Below are positions 9,615-17,491 of a DNA stretch of 64,000 nt, piece after piece. The DNA lies in NCBI RefSeq assembly GCF_002368335.1, contig NZ_AP018288.1, forward strand, positions 4,514,628 through 4,578,627, given 5' to 3'. The stretch's first letter is position 1. Each line of letters begins with the position of its first letter. Under the pieces are notes generated by a model. The model did not search any database, had not been told where the DNA came from, and saw only the letters and a program-made list of their open reading frames with translations. Made by a program: the position numbers and the translations under genes. This DNA is from Nostoc sp. NIES-4103 (lineage in GTDB: Bacteria > Cyanobacteriota > Cyanobacteriia > Cyanobacteriales > Nostocaceae).

Positions 9615-9672
9615 AAGTCTATGCTGGTGTTAATCCTAAATCCCAAATCCCAAATCTCAAATCCTAAATAGA

Positions 9673-10116
9673 ATGGCAGATTGGCTAGAACATAGTGTGC
9701 AGGTAGAAGTAGAAGCTCCCATAGAGTTAGTATGGAGCCTGTGGTCTGACTTGGAGCAAATGCCCCGGTGGATGCAGTGGATTGATTCAGTGAAAGTTTC
9801 CCCTGATAATCCCGAAATATCTCTTTGGAAACTTCGTACCGGGGGTTTAGAATTTACCTGGAAATCCCGCATTCTACAAGTTATTCCCAACCAAATTATT
9901 CAGTGGGAATCGGTTGATGGTTTGCCAAATCAGGGGGCAATTCGCTTTTACGATCGCCACGGTAATAGCATCGTCAAAATGACCATTTCCTATGCCATCC
10001 CTGGTTTTCTTGGCAAACTCATGGATAACTTGTTTTTAGGACGGGCGGTTGAATCAACAATTCAAGCTGATTTGGAAAGGTTTAGAGAATACGCTTTGAA
10101 AGTTAAAGCAAAATAA
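9673..10116 (+). CDS. SRPBCC (START-like, cyclase/dehydrase) family protein
   Basis: Protein of 147 residues beginning with the typical EVEAPIELVWSLWSDLEQMP pattern of polyketide cyclase/START-like lipid-binding domains, then WIDSVKV and a long C-terminal helix (FRE.ALKVKAK). Members hold hydrophobic ligands in a deep cavity. The position directly downstream of crtQ suggests a role with carotenoids or membrane lipids, but this is inference from linkage. The spacer before ATG 9673 is a tcccaaatcccaaat-type repeat array. Confidence 0.8.
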   Translation: MADWLEHSVQVEVEAPIELVWSLWSDLEQMPRWMQWIDSVKVSPDNPEISLWKLRTGGLEFTWKSRILQVIPNQIIQWESVDGLPNQGAIRFYDRHGNSIVKMTISYAIPGFLGKLMDNLFLGRAVESTIQADLERFREYALKVKAK

Positions 10117-10242
10117 GCGTATCTGTAACTTGAAATCAGTAGAGAAAATTTTGTGGGTTGGGTCGAAGCATAAGACCCAGCACACCTATTAATTTTTATT
10201 TTCACTGTCTCAAAAGGAAATTTTTAGATGCTAAACCAATGC

Positions 10243-10461
10243 CTAAGCAGCATTACAAACTGCTGGTTCTGGTAATGGATCGCCGACAGCTTCGTAAGCA
10301 ATAATTAGAGACTCTAAGGCTTCAATTCCATTTGCCACTGCTGACTCGTAAGTATCACCATGAGTATGCCAGCGTTGTCCTGGAAAATCGGGTAATCCCA
10401 CCAGGAAACAATTGTCTTCTTCAGACCACTGAATCACCATTTGGTACTTGAGTTTACTCAT
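10243..10461 (-). CDS. HicB-like protein, apparently without HicA
   Basis: A 72-residue protein with the HicB fold signature: YQMVIQWSEEDNCFLVGLPD followed by FPGQRWHTHGDTYESAVANG and IEALESLI. HicB proteins normally neutralise the HicA mRNA interferase. I searched both sides (10117-10242 and 10462-10834) and see no HicA-sized frame. This looks like a solitary HicB-type protein, and there is no added DNA-binding domain. The start is ATG 10461. Confidence 0.75.
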   Translation of the reverse strand: MSKLKYQMVIQWSEEDNCFLVGLPDFPGQRWHTHGDTYESAVANGIEALESLIIAYEAVGDPLPEPAVCNAA

Positions 10462-10567
10462 CTGGTTTTTTACCCTACACTATCTCTACTGCCTGCTTCA
10501 CTTTTATCCAAATCGTGAACAATTAAAAATTGATAGGAATCCAGAAAAAGAATACGAAAGATACCTT

Positions 10568-10796
10568 GTAGGGGCGTACAGCTGTCATTGGTGTCAACTT
10601 AAGTCAAAAAGCTTATTTCACAGTCGTTTCACCCCACCCCCAGCCCCTCCCCTTACTAAGGGGAGGGGAGGTTTTGCGCCAGCAAAGCCGGGGTGGGGTG
10701 ACGCGAAGCATAATAGTAAGTTAGTAAATTCAAAATCTCGTTTTTACAAGGGTTTCACGCGATTGTTGACACCAATGTACAGCTGTACGCCCCTAC
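10568..10796. mobile_element. 229-bp MITE-like foldback element
   Basis: The ends are near-perfect inverted repeats of about 30 bp: GTAGGGGCGTACAGCTGT at the left and ACAGCTGTACGCCCCTAC at the right, each continuing into TTGGTGTCAA or its complement. A second inner inverted pair (CACCCCACCCCCAGCCC and GCCGGGGTGGGGTG) surrounds a small hairpin (CCCCTCCCCTTACTAAGGGG). No transposase is inside. A degenerate relative lies at 29243-29460. It fills the gap between the HicB-like gene and the ferredoxin. Confidence 0.75.
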
Positions 10797-10834
10797 AGTC
10801 AATTTATGTCTTGTAAAGATAACAGAAATTAGTA

Positions 10835-11074
10835 TTACCAAGTAGGGTCACTAAACAGATTTACAGTAAATTCCTCACGTTGTGGTGGTACTGCTGAAAT
10901 ACAAGCGCGGATGATATCACCATCCTCAAGTTCCACTGTGCAAGCATGACAAGAACCCATAAGACAACCAGTAGGAATAAATACTCCAGCCCGTTCTGCC
11001 ACATCTAATAGGGCTTCTCCCACTTCGGCATCAACGGTGACATCATCTGGTAAAAAACGGACGCGAACACTCAT
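10835..11074 (-). CDS. short [2Fe-2S] ferredoxin
   Basis: A 79-residue ferredoxin-fold protein. Cysteines at residues 37, 42, 45 and 58 (PTGCLMGSCHACTVEL, then IIRAC) give C-x4-C-x2-C-x12-C. This short last spacing is closer to molybdenum-hydroxylase-type and other small [2Fe-2S] domains than to PetF, where the last spacing is about 29. It should carry single electrons in the cytosol; its partner is unknown. It starts 62 bp after the cobQ stop on the same strand and may share that transcript. Confidence 0.82.
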   Translation of the reverse strand: MSVRVRFLPDDVTVDAEVGEALLDVAERAGVFIPTGCLMGSCHACTVELEDGDIIRACISAVPPQREEFTVNLFSDPTW

Positions 11075-11136
11075 GAAATTTGATGTTTGACTGATAACTG
11101 ATGACTAGTAACTTTTGCACAGTGGTATTGACTTGG

Positions 11137-12612
11137 CTAAGGTAAAAAGGGTGTCAAGTCTAAATGGTTTTCGACTTCGGTGGCGAGGGAATCTAAAATC
11201 TGTTCTCGCTGTTCTCGGTAGTTGGCAACACCAGTGGGCAAGGATTTTAAACCTCGCTGTTGACGCAGGCGATTTAACCAAGCACGTCGCCAAGGGCCAT
11301 TGTCAAAAAGTCCGTGGAGATAACTGCCCCATACTGATTGACAGCTATCCACTAATCCTAAGTTAACATCATCGAATAGCGGTTGATATGCTTGGTTATC
11401 TGGTTGCTGTTCTATACGCGATCGCCCTTGGTGGATTTCAAAGCCATTTACCGGTAAGCCCATTTGTGGGTAGTTTGAGCTAACTTGGCGCTGGCGGGCG
11501 ATTTTCTGACCTGTAATTACAGTTCTTAGAGGTAATAGATTCAAGCCTTGAAATCTACCAGCTTGTCCTTCTATCCCTTCTGGATCAGCGATGATTTGAC
11601 CCAGCATTTGAAAGCCACCGCAGATGCCCAAAACTGTGCCACCAGAAGCAGCATAGTGTTGTATCGCTTCTGCCATACCACTTCTTTGCAGTAATAGCAA
11701 GTCAGGAATTGTGGTTTTTGTCCCTGGGATAATCACTGCATCAGGATGTCCTAAATCTTGCTTTGGACTGAGGTATTTTACGGAGACTGTAGGTTCTGAT
11801 TCTAGGGGGTCAAAATCGGTAAAGTTGGCAATTCTCGGTAAACGGATAACAGCAATGTTGAGGTCAGCTTGAGATTTGTGTGAATTACGGTCTAGCAGGT
11901 CAAGGGAGTCTTCTGCCGGGAATATTTCTTGAAAATAAGGGATAACACCAACAACAGGGATACCAATACGTGCTTCTAACCATTTTATCCCTGGCTCTAA
12001 GAGCGATCGCTGTCCTCGGAACTTGTTAATAACGATACCTTTAATTAATTCGCGTTCTTCTGGTTCTAGTAGCTCTAGAGTACCAACCACATGAGCGAAA
12101 GCACCACCCCGGTCAATATCAACGACTAGGATGGTTGGCGCATTTAAATATTTTGCTACCCGCATATTAGTTAAATCGCGGTGCTTGAGGTTAATCTCAG
12201 CCGGACTCCCGGCACCTTCACAAACTAGTAAATCAAATTCTGTACCTAAGTGTTGTAGCGATTCTTCAATTGTTCGCCAACCCAGTTCAAAATATTGCTC
12301 GTAGTATTCCGCAGCGTTGACTTTGCCTACGGGTCTACCTTTAATAATTACCTGGGAAGTCATATCCCCTTGGGGTTTAAGTAAAATTGGATTCATTTCT
12401 ACCCAAGGTACAACTCCTGCGGCCCAAGCTTGTACTGCTTGAGCATAGCCAATTTCTCCCCCGCTGGCAGTGACATAGGCATTTAAAGCCATATTTTGAC
12501 CTTTAAAGGGAGCCACTCGCCAACCACGCCGGGACAAAATCCGACAAATAGCTGTAGTTATCAGTGATTTCCCAGCATGGGATGTTGTCCCCACTACCAT
12601 AATTGATTTCAT
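11137..12612 (-). CDS. cobQ: cobyric acid synthase (adenosylcobyrinate amidotransferase)
   Basis: Amidates the b, d, e and g carboxyls of adenosylcobyrinic a,c-diamide in B12-type cofactor synthesis. The N-terminal dethiobiotin-synthetase-like ATPase domain begins MKSIMVVGTTSHAGKSLITT (P-loop variant). It includes KPQGDMTSQVIIKGRPVG and the family segment FDLLVCEGAGSPAEINL. The C-terminal class I glutaminase has its nucleophile in GICGGFQMLGQ and its His in GSYLHGLFDN. The length (491 aa) is typical. I start at ATG 12612; ATG 12600 is also possible, and a GTG at 12618 lies just upstream. No cobalamin riboswitch was recognised upstream. Confidence 0.93.
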   Translation of the reverse strand: MKSIMVVGTTSHAGKSLITTAICRILSRRGWRVAPFKGQNMALNAYVTASGGEIGYAQAVQAWAAGVVPWVEMNPILLKPQGDMTSQVIIKGRPVGKVNAAEYYEQYFELGWRTIEESLQHLGTEFDLLVCEGAGSPAEINLKHRDLTNMRVAKYLNAPTILVVDIDRGGAFAHVVGTLELLEPEERELIKGIVINKFRGQRSLLEPGIKWLEARIGIPVVGVIPYFQEIFPAEDSLDLLDRNSHKSQADLNIAVIRLPRIANFTDFDPLESEPTVSVKYLSPKQDLGHPDAVIIPGTKTTIPDLLLLQRSGMAEAIQHYAASGGTVLGICGGFQMLGQIIADPEGIEGQAGRFQGLNLLPLRTVITGQKIARQRQVSSNYPQMGLPVNGFEIHQGRSRIEQQPDNQAYQPLFDDVNLGLVDSCQSVWGSYLHGLFDNGPWRRAWLNRLRQQRGLKSLPTGVANYREQREQILDSLATEVENHLDLTPFLP

Positions 12613-12898
12613 AGTCACTATCAGTTTTTCCAGATAAGGGGTGAAACTTGGAGATTAACAATAGTATGGCAATTTGTGCGTTAAACGGCAGGGTGTCAGG
12701 AAGCAGGGGTGCGGGGGTGCAGGGGTGCAGGGGAGAGAACAAGCAAGTGAATAAACGTTCTCCCTCATCCCCCTCATCCCCCTCATCTCCCTATTCCCCT
12801 GATAAACTCCGATGGTAAAGATTTGATAAAGGGGATTTGCTGCTTCCGTATGTATTGTTCCCTTGGACTGCCTAATCCTAACTCTTGAGTGTTTGATT

Positions 12899-13303
12899 CT
12901 AGAAAGGTAATCTGAACCAACGAATCACTGCATTGTATAAGCGATCGCGCCATGAAGCAGCAGGCCAATTTTTTCCCTGAGATTGTTCCACTAACTGATG
13001 GCCAAGAGGAGTCAGGCGAAAACTATCTGTAATTCCTTGACCATCGACTTCTCGCCGCAGAACACCCACTTGGATCAGCCAATCTAAAGCGTTATAGCAA
13101 GCTAATTCTGACAAAGGACGTTTAGTGTAGCCATGCTGGACACCATTAACTGTGGCGATCGCATTTAATGGCACACTCTGATGACGCATCGCTGCAAATA
13201 ATCTCAGATTGAAAGGAGAACAGACAAGCGATCGCTCAGCCCTTGCGACTGTGCTAGGAGGATAAGACAGCGTTTTCGAGTTTTCAAAGTTAGCAGTTGG
13301 CAT
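12899..13303 (-). CDS. conserved cyanobacterial protein (Npun_F0494-like), 134 aa
   Basis: A small basic protein with a winged-helix look. A helical stretch (SPFNLRLFAAMRHQSVPLNA) is followed by LACYNALDWLIQVGVLRREV and a beta-wing-like FRLTPLGHQLVEQ. It ends in an amphipathic tail (RLYNAVIRWFRLPF). I believe it matches a family seen in Nostocales and annotated Npun_F0494, of unknown function. The fold suggests DNA or membrane contact, but nothing more can be claimed. ATG 13303 is the natural start. Confidence 0.65.
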   Translation of the reverse strand: MPTANFENSKTLSYPPSTVARAERSLVCSPFNLRLFAAMRHQSVPLNAIATVNGVQHGYTKRPLSELACYNALDWLIQVGVLRREVDGQGITDSFRLTPLGHQLVEQSQGKNWPAASWRDRLYNAVIRWFRLPF

Positions 13304-13384
13304 TTTCTATTTGGGGCATTTTTTTGGAAAGATTAATTTCAAAATAAGCCACTGCACGTCTAAATTGCATGGTTATGCGGTAAG

Positions 13385-13477
13385 AGGGACTGGGTACTGG
13401 TTACTGGGGACTAGGAAAGAGATATAGTTATAGATTTTTCCAATTCACAATCCCCAATACCCAATCACCAGTCCCTT
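13385..13477. repeat. short-repeat foldback block
   Basis: G-rich units (gggactgggtactgg) and C-rich units (ccccaatacccaat) flank the core ggaaagagatatagttatag. The same core, reverse-complemented, is at about 22067-22095. The remaining bases of 13304-13817 show no gene. Confidence 0.75.
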
Positions 13478-13817
13478 TTACGTATCAGCTAGCCTATTTC
13501 AGCAAAATTGTTCGGTTCTACGTATTTAGACTGTTTTTTGAGTAGGTCATTTAAACATTATGAATTATTGTAAAATTTCAGAGTCAACTAAAGTATGAAG
13601 TATGAAGGATGAAGTAAAACCCATACGTAAGTTTGAGAGGTAGGGTATAAAAAGGTTAACCCACAATCCAAGTGACTGGTGTATTAACCTGTATTTCATC
13701 CCGCCCTACCGTTCTTTGAACGCTTGACACCGAACGGGAAGCCGCCCAAGGGTCGTCAACATCCTTTATGCTTCTGCCTTCTTTGTCATCAACAATCTGA
13801 AACAGGAAAGGTTCATT

Positions 13818-14255
13818 ATGCCTCTAGCAGTTGGTACGGATGCACCTGCATTTACCGTCAAAGATACTAACGGCAACACCGTCTCGTTATCTGATTTTGC
13901 TGGGAAGACAGTTGTTCTGTATTTTTATCCCAAAGATGACACTCCAGGCTGTACCAAACAAGCTTGTAGCTTCCGGGATGCCCAAGAAGAATATCAAGGT
14001 AAAGATATTGTAGTCTTGGGAGTCAGTGCCGATGATGAAGCTTCCCATCAGGCATTCACCCAAAAATATAATCTCAATTTCCCTTTATTGGCTGACACCG
14101 ATAAAACCTTAATCAGCACCTACGATGTTGATGGTGGTGGTTATGCTAAGCGTGTCACTTATGTAATTGACCCTAACGGCAAAATTATCCATGTTGACGC
14201 TAGTGTCAACACGGCTAGCCACGCCAGCGATGTTTTAAAGCAACTTGGTTTGTAG
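13818..14255 (+). CDS. PrxQ/BCP-type peroxiredoxin
   Basis: Thiol peroxidase of 145 residues that reduces H2O2 and organic peroxides using thioredoxin. The peroxidatic Cys45 and resolving Cys50 are in FYPKDDTPGCTKQACSFRD, the C-x4-C arrangement of the PrxQ subgroup. The thioredoxin-fold N-terminus (APAFTVKDTNGNTVSLSDFA) is intact. There is no signal peptide, so it is likely cytosolic. ATG 13818 is preceded by AGGAAAGG. Transcription should end at the hairpin at 14382-14415. Confidence 0.92.
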   Translation: MPLAVGTDAPAFTVKDTNGNTVSLSDFAGKTVVLYFYPKDDTPGCTKQACSFRDAQEEYQGKDIVVLGVSADDEASHQAFTQKYNLNFPLLADTDKTLISTYDVDGGGYAKRVTYVIDPNGKIIHVDASVNTASHASDVLKQLGL

Positions 14256-14381
14256 AAAAAGTTACTGAAGTTGAGAGTTGCGGCTACTTTGGGGAAACCT
14301 AAAAGGAGTACCGCCACTCTGACTTTTTGCGATCGCGCCAAATTGTGAGTAGCAAAATACTCAAAGTGCCTGAATACGCCA

Positions 14382-14415
14382 TTAGCTCTTCAACAATATT
14401 TTGTTGAAGAGCTAG
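14382..14415. terminator. strong hairpin between convergent genes
   Basis: Perfect 13-bp stem TAGCTCTTCAACA / TGTTGAAGAGCTA with a 6-base loop. It lies between prxQ (+) and the small secreted protein gene (-). A T-run follows on the + strand about 15 bases later, so it is best read as the prxQ terminator, possibly bidirectional. Confidence 0.65.
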
Positions 14416-14454
14416 TTCTTGATTCAATTTTTTTTCTGAGGTCAGTGTCAGCAC

Positions 14455-14844
14455 TTACGGTGTTGCAGTTTCAGGTGTAGTCACTGGAGATGTAATCGTT
14501 GGTGAACCTGGAATTACTTGCCCTTGCTGCTGTTGACCTTGTAATAGTTGTTGTTGCTTGGCTTTAAAGACCGCTGCTGCTGAGTCTAGTTGTTGGTTCT
14601 GTTCGTCAGAATTCCAGTTCAGATTACCGAATTTCGCCCGATGAATCAGATCAAACATGTTGAAATTATCTGAGTTCGCACGGGAGAACGGGTCAGTATT
14701 TTGGTCTGTTGTACTACCACTAGGAAAAGCATCCGTTGGGTTAACTTGAGCTAAACTTGGTTTAGCTATGAGCAATGAACTAACGGAAATTCCTGCTACA
14801 GTAGCCACCAAGAGTTTGGTAACTGGGAAAAATGATTTTTTCAT
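14455..14844 (-). CDS. secreted or periplasmic hypothetical protein, 129 aa
   Basis: The start at ATG 14844 gives a classic signal peptide: MKKSFFPVTKLLVATVAGIS, then SSLLIAKPSLA with cleavage after ALAQ-like residues. The mature part is low in hydrophobics and rich in Q, N, T and P. It contains a Q-rich stretch (AKQQQLLQGQQQQGQ) and a T/P tail (TSPVTTPETATP). No domain is recognised. A start at 14904 would put 20 extra residues before the signal and is less likely. It probably resides in the periplasm or outer layers. Confidence 0.7.
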   Translation of the reverse strand: MKKSFFPVTKLLVATVAGISVSSLLIAKPSLAQVNPTDAFPSGSTTDQNTDPFSRANSDNFNMFDLIHRAKFGNLNWNSDEQNQQLDSAAAVFKAKQQQLLQGQQQQGQVIPGSPTITSPVTTPETATP

Positions 14845-15003
14845 TGAGTTTTGACTCTTAAATTGCTCTAAGGGACTGACAAATAAAAAATAACCCATTC
14901 TCATTGTGCCTTGCTGACTGTTGATAGTTAACAGTCAACAGCCAACAACTTCAAGCAGTTGTTTTTATGTCTTGAAGTGCCCTGACAAAATCATGCTTGG
15001 CTT

Positions 15004-15891
15004 TTAAGCAAGAGTCCGCCGCAATTGGGGTTGAATGCTCAGCAAAGCCACAATAGCAAAGCCAAACAACACCAGTAACGCTCCACCAAATGTCACATTA
15101 CCCCAAGGAGCCTGCATCACTACACTACCTAGTCCCCAATTGTTGTGGAGATAGAGATAACGAATTGGCTCAATGGCGTAGCTGAGAGGATTTAGGGTCG
15201 CTACAACCTGCAACCACTTGGGCATGAAGGATAAAGGCGCTAGAGCGGTACTCGCAAACAATAACGGTAGGTTAGTGACGAAAATTACCGCAATTAGTTC
15301 AATGTGTCCGGGTAAGGCAAAAGCTAAACCAAGGGATATGGCAGTCACACCCAAAGCCAGCAGAAAGACAATTAAGGCGATCGCACCTAAACCAGCTGCA
15401 TCTGGTAGTCCAGCCCCTAAAAACGCTGCTGCTCCCACAATCACGGCTGCTTGCAACAAACTTTGGCTGATAATAAAGATTGCCGATGCAAAGACAATGG
15501 AAAACCGTGATGCTAAAGGTGCTACCAGCAAGCGATTCAAGAAGCCGAACTCTCGGTCAAACATCACAGGCAAACCAGCATTCAGTGCCCCAGCAAAGGC
15601 TGTAAATACAATTACACCAGCAGCCAAAAACTGACCGTAATTTGTCGTACTACCAAACAAGCCTTTAGGGGCATTTTGAAACAAAGCCCCAAATAGCACC
15701 AACCACATTACAGGTTGAATGATTCCTGCAACTAAAGTTGAGGGTCGGCGTTGCAACTGAATAAATAAGCGACGGGTCAAAGCCAGCGTCTCTTGTACCA
15801 ATTCACCAAAAAAATTGTCAGCAGCATTAGCATTCACTTGGGGTGATGTTGCTGACTGCCAATTGATATCAGATTTAGGAGTAACACTCAT
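15004..15891 (-). CDS. ABC-2 type permease (DrrB-like)
   Basis: Membrane subunit of an ABC exporter, 295 residues. After a hydrophilic N-terminus there are about six transmembrane segments. The ABC-2 family signature is clear: NRLLVAPLASRFSIVFASAI after MFDREFGFL, and later LPLLFASTALAPLSFMPKWLQ followed by NPLSYAIEPIR. This resembles DrrB/NodJ-type proteins that export drugs, lipids or polysaccharide precursors. It follows its ATPase gene (16015-17034) on the same strand, the spacer being a 116-bp repeat block. The substrate cannot be deduced. Confidence 0.88.
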   Translation of the reverse strand: MSVTPKSDINWQSATSPQVNANAADNFFGELVQETLALTRRLFIQLQRRPSTLVAGIIQPVMWLVLFGALFQNAPKGLFGSTTNYGQFLAAGVIVFTAFAGALNAGLPVMFDREFGFLNRLLVAPLASRFSIVFASAIFIISQSLLQAAVIVGAAAFLGAGLPDAAGLGAIALIVFLLALGVTAISLGLAFALPGHIELIAVIFVTNLPLLFASTALAPLSFMPKWLQVVATLNPLSYAIEPIRYLYLHNNWGLGSVVMQAPWGNVTFGGALLVLFGFAIVALLSIQPQLRRTLA

Positions 15892-15898
15892 AACAATA

Positions 15899-16014
15899 GG
15901 GATTGGGTACTAGGAATTGGGTACTAGGGATTGGGGATTGAGTATTAGGTATTCAGGATTAGTATTAAAAAATTCTTTCCTAGTCCCCAGTACCCAATAC
16001 CCAGTCCCCAGTCC
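15899..16014. repeat. short-repeat foldback block inside an operon spacer
   Basis: Gattgggtactagg-type units on the left and cccagtacccaatac-type units on the right surround an AT core ending aattctttcc. It ends exactly at the base before the TAA of the ABC ATPase gene, so an mRNA covering both genes would carry a long hairpin between them. Confidence 0.8.
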
Positions 16015-17034
16015 TTACCTCATATTCTGTTTCTTTTCCGCTTTGGGATCGCGATTGGCAACTGCTGCGAGTTCTGCATCCAATAAGGTGCGTCCTGTGG
16101 CGGCGAGGTAAACGTCATCTAGACTAGGACGAGATTGGGCAATGCCAAAGATGGGCAAGCTAGCAGCATTTAGCGCTTGCTGGATGGTAATTAAGGCATC
16201 ATTTTGGGGTGTCACCACTAAGTTGAGGGAATTACCCTGAGCGCTGTTGATGATCACTTCTTGGACAAATGGCAATGCTTGTAGAAGATTTTTGGCTTTT
16301 TCGGCTTCCTCAATGGGGGAAAACTCCTGAATTCGCAATGTGATGCGATCGCCTCCTACTTGATCTTTTAACTGGGAAGGTGTTCCAGATGCAATCACAA
16401 CGCCGCGATCAATAATTGCCACGCGATCGGCTAAAGCGTCGATTTCTTCTAAATAATGGCTGGTAATCAGCACCGTTGTCCCAGAGACCCGCAACTGCCG
16501 CAGGAAGTCCCATACCACAAAACGGCTTTCTATGTCAAGTCCTACCGTTGGCTCATCCAACACCAAAACATCCGGTGCATGGAGTAATCCAGCGGCCAAG
16601 TCAAGGCGCTTGCGTAAACCGCCAGAGTAAGTTCCGGTTTTTTTATTGGCGTATTCTTGTAAACCGAGTAAATCTAATACAGTGTCAATCCGCTGTTTAG
16701 CTAATGCGCCAGGAATGTGATAAAGTGCAGCTTGTAATTGTAGCAATTCCCGTCCAGTTAGCACCTTATCTATGGCGACTTCCTGAGCGACATAACCTAG
16801 GCGTTGTCTTGCCAGTTTAGGATTATCTAACACAGAAATACCAGACACTTCGATTTTGCCAGCATCCGGTGTAGTCAGCGTACACAAGGCACGTAGAGTA
16901 GTAGTTTTGCCGGCACCGTTGGGGCCAAGTAAACCAAAGATTTCTCCAGGTTCTACCTCAAAGGATACATCTTTGACGGCGACCACCGTGCCGTAGCGCT
17001 TTTGCAGATTTTCGATTAAAACGGCGGGAGCCAT
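16015..17034 (-). CDS. ABC transporter ATP-binding protein (DrrA-like)
   Basis: Nucleotide-binding subunit of 339 residues. Walker A is GLLGPNGAGKTTTLRAL, the ABC signature is YSGGLRKRLDLAAGLL, and Walker B is VLVLDEPTVGLDI. The H-loop is in TSHYLEEIDALADRV. The C-terminal DrrA-type extension (about residues 225-339) is present. ATP hydrolysis powers export through the DrrB-like permease encoded just downstream. ATG 17034 is the natural start. No substrate-binding protein is encoded nearby, consistent with an exporter. Confidence 0.92.
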   Translation of the reverse strand: MAPAVLIENLQKRYGTVVAVKDVSFEVEPGEIFGLLGPNGAGKTTTLRALCTLTTPDAGKIEVSGISVLDNPKLARQRLGYVAQEVAIDKVLTGRELLQLQAALYHIPGALAKQRIDTVLDLLGLQEYANKKTGTYSGGLRKRLDLAAGLLHAPDVLVLDEPTVGLDIESRFVVWDFLRQLRVSGTTVLITSHYLEEIDALADRVAIIDRGVVIASGTPSQLKDQVGGDRITLRIQEFSPIEEAEKAKNLLQALPFVQEVIINSAQGNSLNLVVTPQNDALITIQQALNAASLPIFGIAQSRPSLDDVYLAATGRTLLDAELAAVANRDPKAEKKQNMR

Positions 17035-17171
17035 GACAGCTTAACCCCTAACTATACAAATCTCAACAAATCCTATTTCTATTGTAATTGAGTGGTGTGA
17101 GGTGAAGCGATCGCTTTGGTTGTCCTTGGTCATTTATCATTAGTCATTTGTCATTAGTCAACCAGAATAAT

Positions 17172-17321
17172 TTAACGTGAGTTCGATGACCTCTCCCTCC
17201 CAGCCTCCCTCGCCTTTTAGGAGAGGGAGGAGGAACGAAAAAATAATAGTTTTACTCCCCTCTCCTTGTAGGAGAGGGGCCGGGGGAGAAGTTAAAACAG
17301 CACTTGTCGAACTCACGTTAA
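17172..17321. mobile_element. 150-bp MITE-like element, TTAACGTGAGTTCGA ends
   Basis: A perfect 15-bp terminal inverted repeat, TTAACGTGAGTTCGA at 17172-17186 and its complement at 17307-17321. Inside are inner inverted arms (CCTCTCC..., GGAGAGGGG). A second copy is at 57196-57353 with ends TTAATGTGAGTTCGA and TCGAACTCACGTT. A scar resembling one end (aacgtgagttgatgaacctct) is near 1149. No transposase is encoded. Confidence 0.8.
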
Positions 17322-17322
17322 T

Positions 17323-17473
17323 TTAACCTGAGTTCGGGATAAGCCCAAACCATGATTCTATCGTTGGCTGAAAGTCCTAAAATTTACGCAAAATATCTCT
17401 CAAACTCTCATAACTCTGTGATCTCTGTGCCTCTGCGGTTCGATAAAATTTTCTTAACCCGAACTGAAGTTAA
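17323..17473. mobile_element. 151-bp MITE-like element abutting the previous one
   Basis: Ends ttaacctgagttcgggata and its imperfect complement (cttaacccgaactgaagtta) form 21-bp inverted repeats with about four mismatches. The interior contains a dispersed motif (ctctgtgcctctgcggttcg) that recurs in reverse at 29035-29150 and, shorter, at 60560-60590. It lies one base from the preceding element. Confidence 0.65.
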
Positions 17474-17491
17474 TTTATTTCTTGAAGTTCT

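Noticed and set aside
10448..10816. 122-codon frame on + strand
   Set aside because: It runs through the MITE-like element (translated PTPSPSP-type repeats), has no homology-like content and no ribosome site.
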